The translations under genes were made by a program, and so were the position numbers. The notes under the pieces are model-generated. The model was not told where the DNA came from. It saw nothing but the letters and a program-made list of their open reading frames with translations, and ran no database searches. Shown here piece after piece: positions 25,312 to 32,888 of a stretch of DNA of 64,000 nucleotides. How positions within the stretch are numbered: the first letter of the stretch is position 1; every line of letters starts with the position of its first letter. The stretch is from an uncultured Eggerthellaceae bacterium (GTDB taxonomy: Bacteria; Actinomycetota; Coriobacteriia; Coriobacteriales; Eggerthellaceae), in the NCBI GenBank assembly GCA_910589135.1, contig CAJUSL010000001.1, forward strand, positions 77,675 to 141,674, written 5' to 3'.

Positions 25312-27810
25312 ATGAGCAAGGGCAAGATAGTGGAAGGCCTGTCCGCCCGCCATCAAGGCACGCAGGTCAGATATACCTGCTGCGCGCAGAACGGATGTTG
25401 GGACGCAAGCTGCATCGTCAAGTGCGAAACGAAGGACGGAAGGCTGGTCTCGCTGTCGGCCGACGACAGCATCAACGAGGGAATACCGCGCGAAGACGTC
25501 GGCGACCAGGCGCTTCGCGAGGGCATGGTGCAGATGCGTCCCTGTGCGATGGGCCATGCATGGCGAGGAGAGCTGGACGCGCCGACGCGCATCCTCTACC
25601 CCATGAAGAGGGTGGGAGGCAAGGGGCCGGGCAATGGCCACTTCGAGCGCATCTCTTGGGACGAGGCGCTGGACACCATCGCCTCCAAGCTGATCGAGTT
25701 CAAGGAGAAGTACGGCCCGTACTTCCTGGCTCACAGCGTGGACGACTGTTTCGAGGAATGCGGATTCAAGCTTGCGCCGTGGTTCGGTGTTGGCATGGCG
25801 GCATGGGGAGACAACTCGTGCTCGGGAACGACCTTGGGCGAGAAGCTGCACCTGGGCTTCGACATGGTCTCTGCGTTCCACGGCCAGACCGACGTGTGCG
25901 TTGGGTTCGAGGCACCCGACCTTCTGAACTCGAACCTGATCGTGCTGTGGGGCATCGACCCCTTGGTTGGATGGTTTGGAAGCGTGTCCTACTACATGAA
26001 GCTGGCGCAGGAGAAGGGCGCGAAGGTCATCGTGGTCGACCCGCGCTACACCAACAGCGCCGAGACGCTTGCGGACCAGTGGCTCCCCATTCGGCCGGGC
26101 ACCGACATCGCCATGCTCCTGGCCATCGCGCACGTGCTCTACTCGGAAGACCTCTACGACCACGACTACGTCGAGAAGTGGGTCGAGCCCGGCGGGTTCG
26201 AGAAGTGGCGCGCCTACGTCATGGGCGAGGTGGACGGGGTGGAGAAGACGCCGGAGTGGGCCGAAGGCATCTGCGCGCTTCCGGCAGAAACCATCCGCGC
26301 GTTCGCGAAGCTCTATGCCGAAAGCAAGCCGGTGCACCTGCAGTTTTACTATGCTCCCGCGAAGCGCCATCTTGGCGAGTATTGCGCAAGTGCCGCGATG
26401 CTGCTGCAGGCCATGACGGGAAACCTTTCCATCGCAGGCGGCTGCGAGACGGGTTGCAGCCTGGTGACTCCGGCCCGCATGCCGTTTCCCGAAGTGGACT
26501 GGCGGCAGGCCGAGGCGGAATACGAGCCGCCCGTCTGCTACAACATCCAGAAGATCGCCGAGGCCATCATTTCCAGGCCACGCTACGACGCGGGCGAGAT
26601 TTCCGAGGAGGCCTACCGCAGGCTGATCGGCTCCCCTCCCGGCGCGCCGCTGCCCAACATCAAGATGATGATCGTGGAGAACCAGTACCCGATAAGCCAC
26701 CACAAGACGAACAAGCGCCTGGAATCGCTCGAGAAGTGCGAGTTCGTGTGGGGCTACCAGTGGCATTACGGGCAGGCGTCGCTCGATTTCATGGACATCG
26801 TTCTTCCCGGCATCAACATGATGTTCGAATGCCGCGACGACTACATGCTGGGCTCCGAGCGCTTCATGTACGGCCCGAACGGCATGCGGAACTACTTCAT
26901 GTACGCCGACAAGGTCTGCGAGCCGCCCGGCGAGGTGAGGCCGCGCCATTGGATGTACACGCAGCTGGCCAAGCGGCTTGGCATCGTCGACAAGTACAAC
27001 CCGCGCCTTGCGGACGTGCCGATCGAAGAATGGGACGATGCGGTTCACGAGCTCTACCACGAGGCGTACGACGCGTGGGCGGAAGACCCGACGGGCAGGC
27101 TTGCCGAGCTGGGCGTGGAGCCGAAGCCCTGGGAGGAATTCCTGAAGAAGCCGATTGTGCGCATTCCCATCGACGAGGCGTTCTACCCGTATAAGAACTA
27201 CATGGAGAAGGGCGGCATCGTGGACGGCCGGTCCCCGTTCGGCACCCTGACCGGCAAGATCGAATTCAGCTCCACGCTTTGCGAGTCCATGGACATGGTA
27301 AACGAGACCTGGTACCGGGGGCACCTCGAGCCGTATCCCGTGATCAACCCGCTCTACATGGGAGGCCATGAGCCGAACGACAGCTTCTATCATCCGAAGG
27401 CGCAGTCGTACCCCCTTTCCCTCATCACGCCGGTTTCCGCCTACCGGCAGCACGCGTGCCTGGACGCAAACCCGCAGCTTCGTGACGAGACCTATCGCCA
27501 TGCCGTGTGGGTCAGCCCGTCCGACGCCGTCAAGCGTGGGCTGGCGGATGGCGAGGTTGCCCGGGTGTTCAACGAGTTCGGCGAAATCAGGCTTCCGGTC
27601 TACGTGACCTCGCGCATGTCGCCGGGCACGGCGGCCGTGTTCCACGGCGCATGGTACGCGCCCGACGTCGAAGGCAAGACGTCTTCCATGCCGTGGGGCG
27701 TCGACCACCGCGGCACGCCCAACTTCCTCATAGGGGACGAGCATTGGCCTCATGTCGTGGGAGCGTTGCTGATCGGTGGCCTCGTCGAAGTCGAGAAGAT
27801 GGGAGAGTGA
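25312..27810 (+). CDS. molybdopterin (bis-MGD) oxidoreductase, cassette B
   Basis: An 832-residue DMSO reductase superfamily enzyme, distant from the A and C enzymes. The N-terminus is Cys-rich (YTCCAQNGCWDASCIVKC, then Cys78 in RPCAMG), consistent with a [4Fe-4S] cluster, although the spacing is unusual. Cofactor regions include HFERISWDEALDTIASKL, LIVLWGIDPLVGW, IRPGTDIAMLLAIAHV and LSLITPVSAYRQHA. The region near the expected molybdenum ligand is WGDNSCSGTTL, leaving Ser or Cys open. No export signal is seen. The C-terminal domain is of molydopterin-binding type (GLADGEVARVFNEFGEI). A DmsB-like ferredoxin starts four bases later. The start at 25312 follows TTGGAGGGG; an ATG nine codons earlier is possible. 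The substrate is unknown; the clade includes actinobacterial dehydroxylases and reductases of small organic molecules. Confidence 0.9.
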   Translation: MSKGKIVEGLSARHQGTQVRYTCCAQNGCWDASCIVKCETKDGRLVSLSADDSINEGIPREDVGDQALREGMVQMRPCAMGHAWRGELDAPTRILYPMKRVGGKGPGNGHFERISWDEALDTIASKLIEFKEKYGPYFLAHSVDDCFEECGFKLAPWFGVGMAAWGDNSCSGTTLGEKLHLGFDMVSAFHGQTDVCVGFEAPDLLNSNLIVLWGIDPLVGWFGSVSYYMKLAQEKGAKVIVVDPRYTNSAETLADQWLPIRPGTDIAMLLAIAHVLYSEDLYDHDYVEKWVEPGGFEKWRAYVMGEVDGVEKTPEWAEGICALPAETIRAFAKLYAESKPVHLQFYYAPAKRHLGEYCASAAMLLQAMTGNLSIAGGCETGCSLVTPARMPFPEVDWRQAEAEYEPPVCYNIQKIAEAIISRPRYDAGEISEEAYRRLIGSPPGAPLPNIKMMIVENQYPISHHKTNKRLESLEKCEFVWGYQWHYGQASLDFMDIVLPGINMMFECRDDYMLGSERFMYGPNGMRNYFMYADKVCEPPGEVRPRHWMYTQLAKRLGIVDKYNPRLADVPIEEWDDAVHELYHEAYDAWAEDPTGRLAELGVEPKPWEEFLKKPIVRIPIDEAFYPYKNYMEKGGIVDGRSPFGTLTGKIEFSSTLCESMDMVNETWYRGHLEPYPVINPLYMGGHEPNDSFYHPKAQSYPLSLITPVSAYRQHACLDANPQLRDETYRHAVWVSPSDAVKRGLADGEVARVFNEFGEIRLPVYVTSRMSPGTAAVFHGAWYAPDVEGKTSSMPWGVDHRGTPNFLIGDEHWPHVVGALLIGGLVEVEKMGE

Positions 27811-27814
27811 TCGC

Positions 27815-28555
27815 ATGACGCAGTACGGATTCTTCTTCGATCAGACCCGCTGCTACGGATGCCAGGCTTGCGCCACCGCGTGCAAGGATTGGAACAATCT
27901 CGAGCCGGGGCCCGAGAAGTGGATGTGCGTATACGAGTGGGAGACGGGCGCGTTTCCCAGCATGCGCATTCACGAGCTGGCGTTCTCGTGCGGCCATTGC
28001 GACAACCCGGCGTGCGTCCCCGCGTGCCCCGAGGGTGCCATATTCAAGGAGGACGAATACGGCGCGGTGCTGGTCGACCAGGACAAATGCGTCGGGTGCC
28101 GAAGCTGCGCCGAGGCATGTCCCTACGGGGCGCCCAAGTTCGCATCGGAGGACCCGGGCGCAAAGATGTCGAAATGCACGATGTGCATCGACCGCCTGGC
28201 GGCCGGCGACCTTCCGCAATGCGTGCTCGCGTGCCCCATTCGCGCCTTCGACTTCGGCCCCATGGACGAGATGGTGGCGAAATACGGCAACGACCGGCGT
28301 GTCGAGGGAATGCCCGATACCGACGTCGTCGTCAACGAAGTCTTCAAGCCGCTGCAGCCGAAGCAGGACGTGATTCCGCTCGACATCGAGCGGCTCATGG
28401 CGCTGCAGAAGAAGAGGGGGACGCTGCCCGACACCTTCGAGAGCGTTTCCGATGTCATCGACATCCCCGAGGGCATCCGCTTCCGGGACTCGCTGCACAT
28501 GAAGAACCTGACCGCACAAGAGGTGATGAGGGCGACGAGAAACGACCTTGGCTAG
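27815..28555 (+). CDS. four-cluster ferredoxin subunit (DmsB/NrfC type), cassette B
   Basis: A 246-residue electron transfer subunit with four cysteine groups: CYGCQACATAC, CGHCDNPACVPACP, CVGCRSCAEACPYG, and CTMC followed by CVLACP. These fit four [4Fe-4S] clusters as in DmsB, NrfC and the small subunit of transhydroxylase. It starts four bases after the molybdoenzyme stop, with GGGAGAG upstream. The C-terminal 70 residues (after PIRAFDFGPMDEM) are an extension without cysteines that may bind the large subunit. Unlike DMSO reductase there is no DmsC-like membrane anchor in the operon, so electrons probably come from a soluble carrier. Confidence 0.93.
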   Translation: MTQYGFFFDQTRCYGCQACATACKDWNNLEPGPEKWMCVYEWETGAFPSMRIHELAFSCGHCDNPACVPACPEGAIFKEDEYGAVLVDQDKCVGCRSCAEACPYGAPKFASEDPGAKMSKCTMCIDRLAAGDLPQCVLACPIRAFDFGPMDEMVAKYGNDRRVEGMPDTDVVVNEVFKPLQPKQDVIPLDIERLMALQKKRGTLPDTFESVSDVIDIPEGIRFRDSLHMKNLTAQEVMRATRNDLG

Positions 28556-28599
28556 CGAGCGGAGCTAGGCGAGGCAAGGCCAAGTGCGCGAAATCAAGC

Positions 28600-28625
28600 G
28601 ACCAGGCGTTGCTCGACGCCTGGTC
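28600..28625 (+). other. strong hairpin between ferredoxin and MFS genes of cassette B
   Basis: A perfect 10-bp stem GACCAGGCGT / ACGCCTGGTC with loop TGCTCG lies 21 bases before the MFS ATG. No U-run follows, so it is more likely an mRNA processing or stability element than a terminator. Confidence 0.65.
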
Positions 28626-28646
28626 AGAGCAAAAAGGAGGAAGAAC

Positions 28647-29948
28647 ATGCAAGTGGCGACGGAAACGATGAAGGCGCCATCGAAATCGAGTTTGTACAAC
28701 CCCAAGGTGGCCTGGCTTGCGCTCGTTGGCGGCCTTCTGATCTACTTCGTGAACAGCGCTGCACAGTACAAGGTTCCGCCAATCATGGTCGAGCTCAACG
28801 AGGCGCTCGGCCTTTCGCTGGTTGACTCCGGCTGGCTCATGTCGATCATGAGCCTCCTCGGACTCGTCCTGGCTCTTCCCGCCGGGGCCATCATCGAGAA
28901 GATCGGCGTGAAGTGGGCAACCGTGGCTGCCGCTTCGTTCCAGCTTGTCGGCTCGTTGGTGGGAACGTTTGCGACAGGCTTCGGGCTCATGCTCTTCAGC
29001 CGAGCGCTGGAAGGCGTGGCCCTGGGCCTGTGCAACGTTTCCGCATTCGCGGTCATCGCGGCGTTCTTCCCTCCCGAGAAGAGAGGGCTGCCGAATTCGC
29101 TCAATACCGCCAGCTACACGGTTTCCGTGTTCCTGATGATGAACGTGGCCGTTCCGCTGAACACCGACTTCGGATGGCAGGGCGTCTGGTGGTTCGTCAA
29201 CGCGTTGAGCGTGCTTGCGCTTTTGGCGGCTTTGTTCTTCATTCCCGGAAAGTCGCACGAGGTGGACTTCGAGGACAACAAGACGATTGGGGAAACGCAG
29301 GAGAGGATCAGCATCAAGAGGCTGCTGACCACCCCGGCCATTTGGATCATTCCCTGCGTGTTCATCGTGTTCAACATTGGCTACTACGGCATATCGACCT
29401 ACGGACCTACGTACCTCGTTGAGACGGTCGGCGCCGACCAAGCCACGGCGAATCTAGCCGTGAGCTGGATGTCGTTGGTGGGTCTGCCTGCCGCGCTCAT
29501 CGCGGGTGTCGCGCTGGACAAGATCAAGGTCAAGAACCGCAAGTGGATCGCAGCGGTGGCGATGTTCCTCTTGGCCGTCGGATACTTCTTGGCGTTCAGC
29601 ATGCCGTCGGTGGAGTCCGAGACCGCGCTGCTGATATTCGTTGGATTCGTTTGCACGATCGTGCCGGTTTCGCTGTACACGATCGGCCCCGACACCATTC
29701 CGTCTGCGGCCTACGCGGCCATCATTATCGCCATCGTCACCTTTGGGCAGAATATCGGCATGACGCTCGGGCCCCTCGTCGTTGGCTACATAGTGGATGC
29801 CGCGGGAGCCTTCGAGGCTTGTGCGGCGCCCCTGGGAGTGCTGGCCGTCATCGGAGGCATCATCATGATGTTCGTGAAGGTCAGGCCTGCGAAGGGCTCC
29901 GAAAAGCAAGACGTCGATGCCGGCCTTGTTGCCGATGGCGGCGAATAG
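28647..29948 (+). CDS. MFS transporter, cassette B
   Basis: A 433-residue major facilitator with about 12 membrane segments, started by an ATG after AAGGAGGAAGAAC. The first helix reads ALVGGLLIYFVNSAAQYKVP; loop 2-3 has GAIIEKIGVKWATVAAASFQ and loop 4-5 has PPEKRGLPNSLNTASYT. A central charged loop (SHEVDFEDNKTIGETQERIS) separates the halves. It is not closely similar to the cassette A carriers, which matches the different molybdoenzyme branch. It presumably moves the cassette B substrate or product; nothing in the sequence names it. A strong hairpin about 90 bases downstream probably ends the operon. Confidence 0.88.
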   Translation: MQVATETMKAPSKSSLYNPKVAWLALVGGLLIYFVNSAAQYKVPPIMVELNEALGLSLVDSGWLMSIMSLLGLVLALPAGAIIEKIGVKWATVAAASFQLVGSLVGTFATGFGLMLFSRALEGVALGLCNVSAFAVIAAFFPPEKRGLPNSLNTASYTVSVFLMMNVAVPLNTDFGWQGVWWFVNALSVLALLAALFFIPGKSHEVDFEDNKTIGETQERISIKRLLTTPAIWIIPCVFIVFNIGYYGISTYGPTYLVETVGADQATANLAVSWMSLVGLPAALIAGVALDKIKVKNRKWIAAVAMFLLAVGYFLAFSMPSVESETALLIFVGFVCTIVPVSLYTIGPDTIPSAAYAAIIIAIVTFGQNIGMTLGPLVVGYIVDAAGAFEACAAPLGVLAVIGGIIMMFVKVRPAKGSEKQDVDAGLVADGGE

Positions 29949-30040
29949 CGCATTTGCGGCCATCGTTGCAGGCAAGGGCAACGCGATCGGGCAGCCTTCC
30001 TTATGCCCCCTGATACCTTGCTTGGAAAGGGCGTCGTTCA

Positions 30041-30071
30041 AGGAGCGGCCGACGTGACGTCGGCCGCTCCT
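30041..30071 (+). terminator. strong hairpin, probable terminator after cassette B
   Basis: A perfect 14-bp stem AGGAGCGGCCGACG / CGTCGGCCGCTCCT with loop TGA. The following CTTGCATG is only weakly U-rich, so it may act with Rho or for both strands. It lies between convergent genes. Confidence 0.6.
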
Positions 30072-30152
30072 CTTGCATGTCGGGCATGATCGGGGTGTAG
30101 TTTGAGCGTTGCCAACCGGTTTGGGCTTTCGGCTCGCGTGGTTGTTTGGCCC

Positions 30153-30193
30153 CGATGCCATTTTGTCCACAGCGGCCCAGCTTTTTGGCATCG
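30153..30193. repeat. single copy of the ATGCCA...TGGCAT dispersed repeat
   Basis: CGATGCCA at 30153-30160 and TGGCATCG at 30186-30193 bound a unit that contains TTTTGTCCAC and GCGGCCCAG. Both are shared in order with the right arm of the 3545-3761 element and with 63710-63747. The rest of the 29949-30224 gap shows only the terminator hairpin. Confidence 0.65.
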
Positions 30194-30224
30194 CGCCCAC
30201 GAAAGGGCCGTCAGGCCAGTCCTG

Positions 30225-31643
30225 CTAGTCGGCCAAAGGCAGCGTGACGGTGAACGTGGTGCCGGTGGCTTCCGAGCTTACGGCCTCGATCATGCCGTCG
30301 TGCTCGTGCGCGATTTCCTGCCCGATGGCCAGCCCCAGCCCGTAGCCGCCCTTCGCGCTGGTGCGAACCTTGTCGGCGCGGTAGAAGCGGTCGAAGATGT
30401 GCGGCAGGTCTTCCTCGGGGATGGCCGGCCCGTCGTTGTGCACCTTCAGCTCGACTTTGCCGCGCGTGCCATTCGACGGCGTGCGGGTCAGCGCGATCTG
30501 GACGCCGCGCCCTTCGCCTGCGTACTTGCAAGCGTTGTCGATCAGCGTGGCCACCATGCGCCCCAGCCGCTCGGCGTTGCCCTCTACCATCGCGTCTTCG
30601 CAGATATCGCTGTCGATGTCCACGCCCAGCTCGAAGGCCACCGACTCGAACTGCAGCACCTCGCCTTCCACCAAATCGGAGAAGTCGACGCGCTCGGTGG
30701 CGAAGTTTTGCTTCTGGCTGTCGGGGCGCGAAAGCGCGAGCATGTCGTTGACCAGCAGCTGCATGCGCTCTGCTTCGAGGTGCGTGCTCTCCACCCACTG
30801 CATCTGGTCCTCGACGCGCGCGTCGGGCTGCGACTTCAAGATGGCGGTGTTGGCCAGGATCACCGTGAGAGGCGTCTTCAGCTCGTGCGACGCGTCGGCG
30901 GTGAACTGCTGCTGTTGCTTGATGGACATGCGCACCGGCTTCATGGCCCAGCGCGAGAAGAAGATGTTCACCAGGAACAGGAAGGCCGTGGCGCCGATCC
31001 ATACGAGCACCAGCGTCCAGGCAAGGTTGCGCCATGCGTTCATGCTGCTGCCGTCGGCGTACGCGATGACCTGGTCGCCGGGGTCGACGCTCGATGCGCG
31101 CTTGGCGAAGTACAGGTTGTAATCGGGGAGGAAGCCGTTCGCATCGTTGCTTGCGAGCACCTGCTCGTTCGCGCCCAGGATGGCCGACTCGGGAATGTTC
31201 GCGTTGGTGTAGCCGCCTACGGTAGTGTAGCGGCCGCTCTGGTTCACGCTGTAGACCGACATCAGGACGACCGAATCGCTCGCGTTGGCCGATGAGCCGA
31301 TCGTGGGCGCGGAAACGTCCGCCGACGTGCCGGACGCCGTCGAGCCTGAGGCGGTGTTGCCGGACGTCGCCACCGGCGTTCGGCCGTCGGTGGACAGGCG
31401 CTGCGTGGACGATAGCTGGGGCGCTTGGCGCGACGTGACCTCGGTGATGACGCCTTGCAGTTGGTCCTCGATCATGTGGATGCGCGTCATGTAGTCGGCG
31501 TACAGGATGATGGCAAACGTGGTGAGCAGCACCAGCATGATCGTCAGCATGTTGATGGCGATGAACTTGATGCGCAGGGTGCGCAGCATCTTCGAGCTGG
31601 GCCCGATTATGGCGTCGTGGCTCGCCTTGGGGACTTTCGGCAT
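30225..31643 (-). CDS. sensor histidine kinase
   Basis: A 472-residue membrane kinase. Membrane segments lie at about 25-48 and 206-229, enclosing a Ser/Thr/Ala-rich extracytoplasmic sensor of about 155 residues. The HisKA box holds His253 (FTADASHELKTPLTVILANT). The ATPase domain has the N box LIDNACKYAGEG, the F box IFDRFYRAD and the G box KGGYGLGLAIGQEIA. It starts nine bases after the response regulator stop and is probably co-transcribed with it. A divergent TrkH potassium transporter locus begins upstream of the regulator, so envelope or ion stress is one possibility, but no ligand is evident. Confidence 0.93.
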   Translation of the reverse strand: MPKVPKASHDAIIGPSSKMLRTLRIKFIAINMLTIMLVLLTTFAIILYADYMTRIHMIEDQLQGVITEVTSRQAPQLSSTQRLSTDGRTPVATSGNTASGSTASGTSADVSAPTIGSSANASDSVVLMSVYSVNQSGRYTTVGGYTNANIPESAILGANEQVLASNDANGFLPDYNLYFAKRASSVDPGDQVIAYADGSSMNAWRNLAWTLVLVWIGATAFLFLVNIFFSRWAMKPVRMSIKQQQQFTADASHELKTPLTVILANTAILKSQPDARVEDQMQWVESTHLEAERMQLLVNDMLALSRPDSQKQNFATERVDFSDLVEGEVLQFESVAFELGVDIDSDICEDAMVEGNAERLGRMVATLIDNACKYAGEGRGVQIALTRTPSNGTRGKVELKVHNDGPAIPEEDLPHIFDRFYRADKVRTSAKGGYGLGLAIGQEIAHEHDGMIEAVSSEATGTTFTVTLPLAD

Positions 31644-31652
31644 GGCGCGGCC

Positions 31653-32345
31653 TTAACGGGCGGCCTTGGAGGCGCCGCCTTCGGCGAAGCGGTAGCCTGC
31701 CTTCCGAATGGTCTCGATCGAGCACTTCGACCCCAGATGCTTCAGTTTCTTGCGCAGAAACGAGATGTAGGCCTCCACGTTGTTGTCGCCGGCGCTGGAG
31801 CTGATGCCCCACGCCTTGTCGATCAGCGTGTCCTTCGAGAACACGGCGCCGGGATTGCCCATGAGGATGCGCAGGATGCTGAACTCCTTCGAGCTGAGCT
31901 GGATGGACTTCTTGCCGCACGTGAGCTGCATGCTTTCCAGGTTGAGCGACAGGTCGCCTTCGTCCAGCTGCTCGAACTGCACCTCGCCCTGGCGGCGCGT
32001 GAGCGCGCGCAGATGCGCCATCAGCTCGGCGGGCGAGAACGGCTTGGTCATGTAGTCGTCGGCGCCGGAGTCGTAGCCGCAGATCTTGTCGTTGGTGGCG
32101 TCGCGCGCCGTGAGCAGCAGGATCGGCGTGTTGATGCCGGCCCGGCGCAGCTCGCGAGTGATCTCGAATCCGTCCATCTTGGGAAGCATGACGTCCAGGA
32201 TGAGCACGTCGTAGTTGCCGGCCTTGCCGTACTCGAAGCCGCTGAGGCCGTCGTGCACCTTGTCGACGCTGTAGCCGTTGTCCAGCAGGATCTTTTCCAG
32301 AGCCGCGGCGAGGCTTTCGTCGTCCTCGACTATAAGTATCTGCAT
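31653..32345 (-). CDS. OmpR-family response regulator
   Basis: A 230-residue regulator. The receiver domain (1-120) has acidic residues at the N-terminus (IVEDDE), phosphoacceptor Asp51 in LILDVMLPKMDG and Lys101 in YMTKPFSPAEL. The C-terminal winged helix (about 130-222) ends with IETIRKAGYRFAEG, the OmpR signature. The ATG at 32345 follows GAAGGAAGGG by seven bases. It leads the histidine kinase in a two-gene operon and is probably phosphorylated by it. Targets are unknown; the upstream shared region with the trkH locus is a candidate binding area. Confidence 0.95.
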   Translation of the reverse strand: MQILIVEDDESLAAALEKILLDNGYSVDKVHDGLSGFEYGKAGNYDVLILDVMLPKMDGFEITRELRRAGINTPILLLTARDATNDKICGYDSGADDYMTKPFSPAELMAHLRALTRRQGEVQFEQLDEGDLSLNLESMQLTCGKKSIQLSSKEFSILRILMGNPGAVFSKDTLIDKAWGISSSAGDNNVEAYISFLRKKLKHLGSKCSIETIRKAGYRFAEGGASKAAR

Positions 32346-32547
32346 TCGTTGCCCTTCCTTCGCGCGCGCCCGCGAAGGTGCCTGCGGCGCGCTCGGCGTG
32401 CTTCGACGATTGTACAGCGAAGACGCCCGCGCGGCGACGATGCGACGGCGCGGGACAAAGCAAGCGCACAAACCTTAAAACATCCTGAAAAGCAGGGCCG
32501 ACCTTGCCATTGTTTCAGGTGGATTTAAGGAAGGGGGCGTAGTATTC

Positions 32548-32697
32548 CAGACAGTGTTTCCCAGCACTGTTTGCAACGCGCAAGGCAACAACCTAACAAC
32601 CTTGTCTTGCGCGTCGCAACAAAATTGAAAACAAAAAGGCTCCTTTAAGCGTGACCTTAACAACCGCAAAAAGCCCTGTCATCCGACAGGGTTTTTT
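32548..32697 (+). ncRNA. structured RNA: three hairpins ending in an intrinsic terminator
   Basis: Three stems follow one another. Hairpin 1 is CAGACAGTG / CACTGTTTG (32548-32556 and 32565-32573). Hairpin 2 is ACGCGCAAG-CAA / TTG-CTTGCGCGT (32576-32588 and 32602-32614, one mismatch). The third is a terminator, CCCTGTC-ATCC-GACAGGG, followed by six T (32674-32697). Nothing codes here. It may be a small RNA, or a leader whose terminator controls the membrane-protein and trkH genes downstream. No known riboswitch consensus was recognised. The remaining part of the 32346-32720 gap is the response regulator promoter region. Confidence 0.5.
32668..32697 (+). terminator. intrinsic terminator upstream of the trkH locus
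   Basis: A stem of AAAAAGCCCTGTC / GACAGGGTTTTTT with loop ATCC. Because A and T runs flank both sides, it can work on either strand. Confidence 0.85.
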
Positions 32698-32708
32698 GTT
32701 TGTCGGTG

Positions 32709-32714
32709 TAGAAT
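32709..32714 (+). promoter_or_regulatory. candidate leaderless -10 for the 48-residue membrane protein
   Basis: TAGAAT ends six bases before the ATG at 32721, with no Shine-Dalgarno sequence. It lies just past the terminator, so the downstream genes would have their own start. No clear -35 is present. Confidence 0.4.
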
Positions 32715-32720
32715 GTCGGC

Positions 32721-32867
32721 ATGCAGAAAACCAGCAGGGAAATAATGGCGGCGGCAAGGACCAGCTTCGGTTCCGTGATGCTGCTCGTGCTGTCGGTCGC
32801 ATGCTTCGTCGTGCTTCTCTGGATCGTCATGACCGTCGTCCGGTTCCTCATGGGGCTTCCGCTGTAG
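32721..32867 (+). CDS. 48-residue single-pass membrane protein upstream of trkH
   Basis: The short frame MQKTSREIMAAARTSFGSVM continues into one strongly hydrophobic segment (LLVLSVACFVVLLWIVMTVV) and ends RFLMGLPL. It has a basic-polar N-terminus, a clean stop, a candidate -10 before it, and lies 21 bases before trkH on the same strand. Small membrane proteins of this kind often accompany transporters (KdpF is an example for a potassium pump), but no family is recognised. It could be a TrkH accessory subunit or a leader peptide that couples translation to trkH, which has no ribosome site of its own. Confidence 0.55.
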   Translation: MQKTSREIMAAARTSFGSVMLLVLSVACFVVLLWIVMTVVRFLMGLPL

Positions 32868-32888
32868 GGCGGCCCCCGTCATTGCGAA

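Noticed and set aside
25288..27816. Long minus-strand frame opposite the cassette B molybdoenzyme
   Set aside because: Same shadow effect; it shows no family motif, while the plus strand encodes a complete enzyme with cofactor motifs.
32548..32697. Known riboswitch (c-di-AMP ydaO type or magnesium M-box) before trkH
   Set aside because: The conserved core sequences of those classes are not present; only the hairpins and terminator can be supported.
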